From Flavobacterium psychrophilum (GTDB lineage Bacteria > Bacteroidota > Bacteroidia > Flavobacteriales > Flavobacteriaceae), in assembly GCA_943325515.2 (NCBI GenBank), contig CALPPS020000004.1:1-57709 (forward strand): a stretch of DNA of 57,709 nucleotides. Direction: 5' to 3'. Each line of letters opens with the position of its first letter. Positions within the stretch are counted from its first letter, which is position 1. The notes beneath the pieces were generated by a model. The model made no database searches. It was given only the letters and a program-made list of their open reading frames with translations, and was not told the origin of the DNA. Of this stretch, positions 52,395 to 57,709 are shown one piece after another. Position numbers and translations under genes: made by a program.

Positions 52395-54287
52395 ATGTCT
52401 AAAGCACTAGAAATCCTTCAAAAATATTGGAAACACGACTCTTTTCGTTTTCCACAAGAAGAGATTATAAATGCTGTTCTAGAAAATAAAGATACTTTTG
52501 CATTAATGCCAACTGGTGGTGGTAAATCTATTTGTTTTCAAGTGCCTTCCATGATGCAGGAAGGAATTTGTTTAGTTATATCTCCTTTGATTGCCTTGAT
52601 GCGAGATCAAGTTCAAAACTTACAAAACAAGGGCATAAAAGCGGTTGCATTGGCAGGAGGAATTCATCAGGATGAAATTATTGACTTGCTAGATAATTGT
52701 CAGTTTGGCAATTATAAATTCCTATATCTTTCTCCAGAACGATTGCAAAACGAATGGATTTTGGAACGAATAAAAAATTTGCCTATAAATCTTATTGCTA
52801 TAGACGAAGCGCATTGTGTATCACAATGGGGACATGACTTTCGTCCTGCCTATTTGAAGATTTCAAAACTAAAAGATTTTTTTCCAAAAGTTCCTTTTTT
52901 GGCTTTGACAGCTTCGGCTACACCGAGAGTAAAAGAAGATATTATTGTTCAGTTACAACTTCATAATACACAAGTTTTTTCAAAATCATTTTACAGAGAG
53001 AACATTGCTTATATGGTATATGAAACCGAAGATAAGTTAAATCTTTTACAACAAATACTTAAAAAAAATCCACAACCCTCCATTATATATGTGACTAATA
53101 GAAAATCTTGTGCTAATACAGTACAACAGTTGGAAACTTTAGGATTTAAAGCGACCTATTATCATGGTGGATTATCGTACAAAGACAAAGAAAACCAAAT
53201 GAAACTTTGGATGGAAGAAAAAGTACAAGTTATGGTGGCTACAAATGCTTTTGGAATGGGCATTGATAAAGCCAATGTTAAGACCATTATACATTTGCAT
53301 TTGCCACAAAACCTTGAAAATTATTATCAAGAAACAGGGAGAGCGGGAAGAAATGGAGAAAAGGCATATGCTATTTTACTTAATAATCCATCAGATGTTT
53401 TACATGCAGAAGCACAGTTCCTAAGTATTTTATCTGACAAAACTTTTTTAAATACTGTTTTTGTAAAGCTTTGTACTTATTTTCAAATTGCCTATGGCGA
53501 AGGTATTGATAACCAATTTAGCTTTAATTTAAACCATTTTTGCACAAAATATAATTTCAATATACTGAAAACCTATAATGCACTTCAGTTTTTGGATAGA
53601 CAAGGCGTTATTACACTATCTCAAGAATTCTCAGAAAAAGTTAGTATTCAATTTTTAATTCCATCCAAAGAAGTAATAAGGTATATGAGTTTACATCCAA
53701 ATGATGAAGAAATTGTGCTTACCATTTTACGAACTTATCCTGGAATTTACGATATACAAACTGCTTTTAATCCACAATTGATAGCAAAAAAATCGAACAC
53801 TAGTGACACCGCAGTGCTTTCACTTTTACAAAAACTAAAAGAAAAAGGCATTATCGAAATGATGGCTAAGAACAATGATGCCACCATAACTTTTAACGAA
53901 GTTAGAGAAGATGACAGAACAATCAATAGGATTTCTAAACATCTTGAAACTCAGAATAAATTAAAAGTAGAACAATTGCAAGCGGTATTACTTTATAGTA
54001 AAGAGTCAAAAAAATGCAAAAACAAATTACTAATGGAGTATTTTGGTGAAAAACTTAAAGCAGATTGTGGTGTATGCTCTTACTGTATTGCTAAAAATAA
54101 AAAACAGCAAGTCCCTGAAAAAATTGCTGAAAAAATTATAGCGTTATTAAAAATCCAGGATTTCAACTCAAGAGATATTCAAAAATTAACAAAGTTTCAA
54201 AAAGACGATGTTATCTTTGCCCTTCAAAAGTTATTAGAGGAAAATACTATTCGTGTAAATGCTAATAATGAATATTCATTAAAATAA
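52395..54287 (+). CDS. recQ: ATP-dependent DNA helicase RecQ
   Basis: 630 residues. Walker A is in LMPTGGGKSICFQVP (~39), DEAH at AIDEAHCVSQWGHDFRPAY (~132) with the aromatic-rich loop, motif VI near QETGRAGRNGEKAYA. The zinc-binding cysteines are at CKNKLLMEYFGEKLKADCGVCSYC (~535-560). A winged-helix-like segment (~395-470) precedes the zinc cluster, unlike the usual order, and the C-terminus (LLKIQDFNSRDIQKLTKF) resembles a short HRDC-like end. It unwinds forked DNA in repair. Its own promoter lies at 52325-52356, and fmt follows 25 bp later. Confidence 0.9.
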   Translation: MSKALEILQKYWKHDSFRFPQEEIINAVLENKDTFALMPTGGGKSICFQVPSMMQEGICLVISPLIALMRDQVQNLQNKGIKAVALAGGIHQDEIIDLLDNCQFGNYKFLYLSPERLQNEWILERIKNLPINLIAIDEAHCVSQWGHDFRPAYLKISKLKDFFPKVPFLALTASATPRVKEDIIVQLQLHNTQVFSKSFYRENIAYMVYETEDKLNLLQQILKKNPQPSIIYVTNRKSCANTVQQLETLGFKATYYHGGLSYKDKENQMKLWMEEKVQVMVATNAFGMGIDKANVKTIIHLHLPQNLENYYQETGRAGRNGEKAYAILLNNPSDVLHAEAQFLSILSDKTFLNTVFVKLCTYFQIAYGEGIDNQFSFNLNHFCTKYNFNILKTYNALQFLDRQGVITLSQEFSEKVSIQFLIPSKEVIRYMSLHPNDEEIVLTILRTYPGIYDIQTAFNPQLIAKKSNTSDTAVLSLLQKLKEKGIIEMMAKNNDATITFNEVREDDRTINRISKHLETQNKLKVEQLQAVLLYSKESKKCKNKLLMEYFGEKLKADCGVCSYCIAKNKKQQVPEKIAEKIIALLKIQDFNSRDIQKLTKFQKDDVIFALQKLLEENTIRVNANNEYSLK

Positions 54288-54312
54288 GCATATAGAACTT
54301 AATTCAACCTAA

Positions 54313-55260
54313 ATGGAAAAATTACGCATTGTTTTCATGGGAACACCCGAATTTGCTGTTGGCATATTAGAAGCTATTATAAAAAATAATTATGAAGTGG
54401 TTGGAGTAATTACCGCTGCTGATAAACCTGCTGGTCGTGGTCAAAATATTAAATATTCTGCTGTAAAAGAATATGCTTTGGAACACGGTTTAAAACTTTT
54501 GCAACCAACAAATCTAAAAGACGAAACTTTTTTAACTGAATTAAAATCACTTCAGGCAAATCTGCACGTAGTTGTTGCTTTCAGAATGTTACCAGAAGTT
54601 ATTTGGCACATGCCAAAATATGGCACCTTTAATCTTCATGCATCACTCCTACCAAATTATCGTGGAGCAGCACCTATAAATTGGGCCATAATCAATGGCG
54701 AAACAAAAACAGGTGTCACTACTTTTTTTATCGATGATAAGATAGATACTGGCGCAATGATTTTGAGTAAAGATACAGAAATTGCTACTGATGAGAATGC
54801 AGGCAGCCTTCATGATAAACTAATGGTCTTAGGAAGTCGTACAGTTATAGAAACTTTGTCCTTGATTGAAAAAGGCAATGTAGATACAACCATACAAAAA
54901 GATAATTCAGAAATAAAAACAGCTTTTAAACTCAATAGAGAAAACTGTAAAGTTGATTGGAACAAATCTGCTAATGAAATTTTTAATTTAATTAGAGGAT
55001 TATCTCCATATCCTGGGGCTTGGTGTTATTTAAAAGATAAAGAGGAAGCATTAGCTGTAAAGATTTATGAATCCAAAATTATAGCTGAAAATCATTCCTT
55101 AAAAATTGGTCAAATTATAACTTCCAAAAAAGAAATTAAAGTAGCTGTGAAAGATGGTTTTATAGAAATAATAAGTTTGCAACTTCCAGGAAAGAAAAAA
55201 ATGAAGTCGCATGAGCTCTTAAATGGCGTAATTTTTTCTGAAAAAGCACACGTAGAATAA
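54313..55260 (+). CDS. fmt: Methionyl-tRNA formyltransferase
   Basis: 315 residues. It formylates initiator Met-tRNA with 10-formyl-THF. Motifs: RIVFMGTPEFAVGILEAI at the start, the basic substrate-binding loop AADKPAGRGQ, and FNLHASLLPNYRGAAPINWAI (~108-128) with the formyl-transfer Asn-His site, then TGVTTFFIDDKIDTG. The C-terminal OB-fold-like domain spans ~205-315. It is 25 bp after recQ on the same strand. Confidence 0.95.
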   Translation: MEKLRIVFMGTPEFAVGILEAIIKNNYEVVGVITAADKPAGRGQNIKYSAVKEYALEHGLKLLQPTNLKDETFLTELKSLQANLHVVVAFRMLPEVIWHMPKYGTFNLHASLLPNYRGAAPINWAIINGETKTGVTTFFIDDKIDTGAMILSKDTEIATDENAGSLHDKLMVLGSRTVIETLSLIEKGNVDTTIQKDNSEIKTAFKLNRENCKVDWNKSANEIFNLIRGLSPYPGAWCYLKDKEEALAVKIYESKIIAENHSLKIGQIITSKKEIKVAVKDGFIEIISLQLPGKKKMKSHELLNGVIFSEKAHVE

Positions 55261-55307
55261 GGTTTGAAGGTCTATTTTTTGTTAAAAATCGTCTTAAAAG
55301 CGTAGGT

Positions 55308-55340
55308 TTATCAACAAATAATTCAAGTTATCAACAAATA
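55308..55340. repeat. Two direct repeats TTATCAACAAATA upstream of the HU gene
   Basis: Identical 13-mers at 55308-55320 and 55328-55340, start-to-start 20 bp, about 25-55 bp upstream of the HU promoter. TTATCAACA differs from the DnaA box TTATCCACA at one base. They may be regulator sites. Confidence 0.45.
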
Positions 55341-55362
55341 TTTAAAAAAAGAGACAAATAGC

Positions 55363-55392
55363 TTGGCTGGTATGTAATTCCTACTAAATTTG
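55363..55392 (+). promoter_or_regulatory. Promoter of the HU gene
   Basis: TTG (55363-55365), 19-bp spacer, TAAATTTG (55385-55392), an exact consensus. The start site would be near 55399, which fits the ATG at 55437 rather than 55407. Confidence 0.8.
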
Positions 55393-55436
55393 TTTTCATT
55401 AACAAAATGTTTAACCAACAATTAATAACTAACATT

Positions 55437-55709
55437 ATGAACAAATCAGAATTAATCGATGCAATTGCAGCTGATGCAGGAATCACTAAAGCTGCTGCTA
55501 AATCAGCTTTAGAATCATTTTTAGGCAACGTAGGTAGTACTTTGAAAAAAGGTGGAAGAGTATCTTTAGTAGGTTTCGGATCTTGGTCAGTATCTAAAAG
55601 AGCTGCAAGAGACGGAAGAAATCCACAAACTGGAAAAACTATCAAAATTGCTGCTAAAAATGTAGTTAAATTCAAAGCGGGTGCTGAATTGGACGGAGCA
55701 GTAAACTAA
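55437..55709 (+). CDS. HU-family DNA-binding protein
   Basis: 90 residues from ATG 55437; ATG 55407 would add ten residues not seen in HU and sit almost on the promoter start. The sequence MNKSELIDAIAADAGITKAA, KGGRVSLVGFGSWSVSKRAARDG and NPQTGKTIKIAAKNVVKFKAG has the full HU fold, with the beta-arm that bends DNA. It is an abundant nucleoid protein. A strong terminator follows at 55732-55761. Confidence 0.95.
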   Translation: MNKSELIDAIAADAGITKAAAKSALESFLGNVGSTLKKGGRVSLVGFGSWSVSKRAARDGRNPQTGKTIKIAAKNVVKFKAGAELDGAVN

Positions 55710-55731
55710 TAATTTAGTTCTTCTTAAATAC

Positions 55732-55761
55732 AAAAGCTACATCAAATGATGTAGCTTTTTT
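55732..55761 (+). terminator. Rho-independent terminator of the HU gene
   Basis: A 12-bp stem (AAAAGCTACATC at 55732-55743 with 55748-55759), a 4-nt loop, then T residues, 22 bp past the HU stop. Confidence 0.92.
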
Positions 55762-55820
55762 GTTTAAAAAAATAGCATGTTTAATTCCTTTTTCTTAATT
55801 TTAATAAAAATTAGATTGAG

Positions 55821-56381
55821 ATGATTACTGATAAATTAAATAAAGGTCAATTACTAATAGCGGAACCATCTATTATTGGAGACCTTTCTTTTAATAGAGC
55901 TGTAATTTTATTAGCTGATCACAACAAAGAAGGTTCCGTTGGCTTTATTCTTAATAAACCTCTTAAATTCAAATTAAAAGATTTACTTCCGGAAATAAAT
56001 TCTGAATTTAAAATATATAATGGTGGACCCGTAGAACAAGATAATCTTTATTTTATCCATAACATACCAGATTTAATTAAAAATAGTATTGAAATTTCTA
56101 ATGGTATTTTTTGGGGTGGTGATTTTGAACTTACCAAAGAATTAATTAATAAGGGTTTAATTAAAAAGAAAAACATACGATTCTTTTTAGGCTATACTGG
56201 TTGGGACTCAAACCAACTTGAAACTGAAATGAAAGCCAATTCATGGATACTAACTAAAAATGTTTACGAAAATAAAATTTTAAATAAGACCTCAGCCCAA
56301 TTTTGGAAAGAAAGAATTATGGATATAGGTGGCGAATATTTGATTTGGTCTAATGCACCAGAAAATCCAATATTGAATTAA
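55821..56381 (+). CDS. YqgE/AlgH family protein
   Basis: 186 residues. The pattern LNKGQLLIAEPSIIGDLSFN, GSVGFILNKPL, YNGGPVEQDNLYFIHN, and FLGYTGWDSNQLETEMKANSW is that of YqgE/AlgH. The family's role is not settled. It lies alone after the HU terminator, and its stop overlaps by 4 bp that of the convergent aminotransferase gene. Confidence 0.92.
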   Translation: MITDKLNKGQLLIAEPSIIGDLSFNRAVILLADHNKEGSVGFILNKPLKFKLKDLLPEINSEFKIYNGGPVEQDNLYFIHNIPDLIKNSIEISNGIFWGGDFELTKELINKGLIKKKNIRFFLGYTGWDSNQLETEMKANSWILTKNVYENKILNKTSAQFWKERIMDIGGEYLIWSNAPENPILN

Positions 56382-57214
56382 ACCTCAATTAAATCATTTA
56401 ATTTTCTTAACAGCTCAACTGAAAAACTAACTTTAAATTCTTTTTTACGGTATTTTGTAATGGGTTGAATGCCTAAAATAACATTAGTTATAAATAATTC
56501 ATCCGCTTTTTGAAGATCAAATGGTGAAATTTCTTTTTCGATTACTTCAACTGTACCATGTTGTTTGGCTAAATTAAGTATTTGCTTTCTCATAATTCCA
56601 TTCAAGCATCCTTCAGAAATTGGTGGAGTTATCAATTGGTTTGCCATTACCATAAAAACATTTCCATTAGTAGCTTCAACAACATTTTTTTCTTCATTGA
56701 TGAGCAAACAACCCTCTAATTTATTTTCATCCGCAAAAATGCTAGCTGTAATTTGAATTAATTTATTAGTGGTCTTTAGCGTTGAAAGTAATTGTTTAGT
56801 AATTACAAAATCTTTATAAAGATCAACTTCAAATGGCTTACCTTCAAATAGATAGGTTTTACTTTTTAATTCAAAAGCAGTAATGACAAAAGAAACTGAG
56901 TTGTTGGAAGGTAAATAAAAACCTCCTTCATTTCTATACACAGTTAATCTTACTCTCCCTGAATTTTGAATATTTTTCGCATTAACTAATTTTAAAATTT
57001 GCTCCTCGAGATATTCCAAAGTAAAATTCATAGGAATTTGCATCCTAACAATTCTCATTGAAGCCATTAATCTAAAATAATGCTCTTCAAAAAATAAAAT
57101 TTTGTTGTTTACTATTTTTAAAGTCTCGAAAACTCCATCGCCATAAAGAAACGAACGATTGTTTACAGACAATTGCAATTCTGAATCCTGTAAAACACCA
57201 TTAAAATTAATCAT
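56378..57214 (-). CDS. Aminotransferase class IV (4-amino-4-deoxychorismate lyase / D-amino-acid aminotransferase-like)
   Basis: 278 residues of fold type IV PLP enzymes. The opening FNGVLQDSELQLSVNNRSFLYGDGVFETLKI is family-typical, with the PLP Lys probably in TTNKLIQITASIF and the cofactor loop at VVEATNGNVFMV. It is much closer to PabC/DAAT-type proteins than to the ilvE at 21649, lacking the HYVNSILA motif. Chorismate lyase activity for folate is the best guess but unproven. The start follows directly on the terminator of the upstream START-like gene. Confidence 0.8.
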   Translation of the reverse strand: MINFNGVLQDSELQLSVNNRSFLYGDGVFETLKIVNNKILFFEEHYFRLMASMRIVRMQIPMNFTLEYLEEQILKLVNAKNIQNSGRVRLTVYRNEGGFYLPSNNSVSFVITAFELKSKTYLFEGKPFEVDLYKDFVITKQLLSTLKTTNKLIQITASIFADENKLEGCLLINEEKNVVEATNGNVFMVMANQLITPPISEGCLNGIMRKQILNLAKQHGTVEVIEKEISPFDLQKADELFITNVILGIQPITKYRKKEFKVSFSVELLRKLNDLIEV

Positions 57215-57239
57215 AAAAAAATCCCGTTTAAAAACGGGA
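57214..57239 (-). terminator. Rho-independent terminator of the START-like gene
   Basis: TCCCGTTT pairs with AAACGGGA on the minus strand (57232-57239 with 57222-57229, 2-nt loop), then seven U. Its U run ends at the ATG of the aminotransferase gene (57212-57214), so that gene's transcripts must begin by read-through or start very close. Confidence 0.85.
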
Positions 57240-57264
57240 CAAATATAACTTTAAATAAAATGAT

Positions 57265-57657
57265 TTATGTAGAACCTATAACATGTTTTAAATCTGAAAT
57301 TTGATTTTCCCATAACAATCTAGACTCTTCAAGCTCATCTTCTATAGCAAAATCTACTACCATTAATGAAACGTCTTTCGTTATTTCATCTTCTAAAATC
57401 CTAAGTTCAAAATAGTATTCAGTATCTTTCTTGGCATCATCGACCCATTTAAATTTTACTTTTTCGCCAGTTTTCTTTGAAGAAAGTCTTGCGTATTCTT
57501 CATTCCCATCCCAAATAAAAGTAAAAAATTCACCTCTCGAATTCACATCATCAGCAAACCATTCCTGTAAACCTGATGGTGTTGAAATATATTGATATAA
57601 CAACTGTGGTGATGAGTTTAAAGGAAACTCAAGTTCATAACGTATTTTAGTATCCAT
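57265..57657 (-). CDS. START-like (AHSA1/SRPBCC-type) domain protein
   Basis: 130 residues covering one helix-grip domain: YELEFPLNSSPQLLYQYISTPSGLQEWFADDVN, then FTFIWDGNEEYARLSSKKTGEKVKFKW, and a long C-terminal helix (EESRLLWENQISDLKHVIG). This matches the small START-like/AHSA1 proteins of Bacteroidota, which bind hydrophobic ligands or client proteins. Function unknown. It ends in a strong terminator. The remaining 52 bp of the window hold no recognised element. Confidence 0.82.
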   Translation of the reverse strand: MDTKIRYELEFPLNSSPQLLYQYISTPSGLQEWFADDVNSRGEFFTFIWDGNEEYARLSSKKTGEKVKFKWVDDAKKDTEYYFELRILEDEITKDVSLMVVDFAIEDELEESRLLWENQISDLKHVIGST

Positions 57658-57709
57658 GGCTTGTATAAATTTTTTGGAAATATATAGAATATAAAATCAA
57701 AAAAAAAGC

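Noticed and set aside
52395..54287. Unusual domain order in RecQ as evidence of a fusion
   Set aside because: Domain borders were judged by eye; the winged-helix and zinc segments can be misplaced without a structural alignment, so no claim is made.

Overview
The window is an AT-rich stretch of chromosome from a member of the Bacteroidota, most likely Flavobacteriaceae and close to Flavobacterium. The signs are type IX secretion sorting domains (type B at 1-514, type A on the CotH-like protein), family proteins typical of the group (DUF5686, DUF4290, a GlmU-family protein, a carB lacking the regulatory domain), and many promoters of the Bacteroidota form TTG-N18-22-TAnnTTTG with no evident Shine-Dalgarno use. 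The content is mostly core housekeeping. There is no rRNA, tRNA, CRISPR array, complete insertion sequence or prophage.

Layout. 1-6019: tail of a secreted/gliding protein, then minus-strand fabH, an ABC ATPase, an AarF/UbiB-like kinase with a TetR-like partner, and an OmpA lipoprotein with a lipocalin-like lipoprotein. 6198-8616: htpG and a DUF2721 membrane protein. 8627-14710: CotH-like T9SS cargo, carB, rpmH and a TPR membrane protein. 14791-22833: a complete isoleucine/valine operon ilvE-D-B-N-C-A on the minus strand, preceded by a leader with two successive leader peptides and two terminators. 22952-27645: lytic transglycosylase, a truncated hydrolase fragment, a small GNAT protein, mtaB, a GlmU-family protein and rpmE. 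27738-34062: plus-strand run of DUF4199, glycosyltransferase, ORF6N protein, phosphosugar mutase, MsbA-like exporter and a DUF2971 protein. 34066-39003: EF-hand lipoprotein, TonB-dependent receptor and M23 peptidase. 39132-41550: coiled-coil protein, zapA, probable 6S RNA and rny. 41561-45784: repeats, xerD, three outer-membrane barrel proteins with related leaders, aroQ. 45806-57657: DUF5686, TSUP permease, murA-DUF4290-DUF493, AAA ATPase, recQ, fmt, HU, YqgE, an aminotransferase and a START-like protein.

The most interesting element is the ilv leader (22539-22833). Promoter, leader peptide MSIISSIFVNNIIEVILL, antiterminator and terminator are followed by a second unit with leader peptide MNKLVVIIIIVIIIRFI, its own antiterminator and terminator. 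This looks like two ribosome-mediated attenuators in series, sensing Ile/Val/Leu supply before the whole operon is read. Other points are a palindrome shared between the leader and the coding sequence of the ORF6N gene, a MurA with Asp in place of the catalytic Cys, a five-unit heptamer repeat just upstream of murA, and a nested dispersed repeat near 45590.

All assignments come from reading the sequence and remembered family features. No database search was run.
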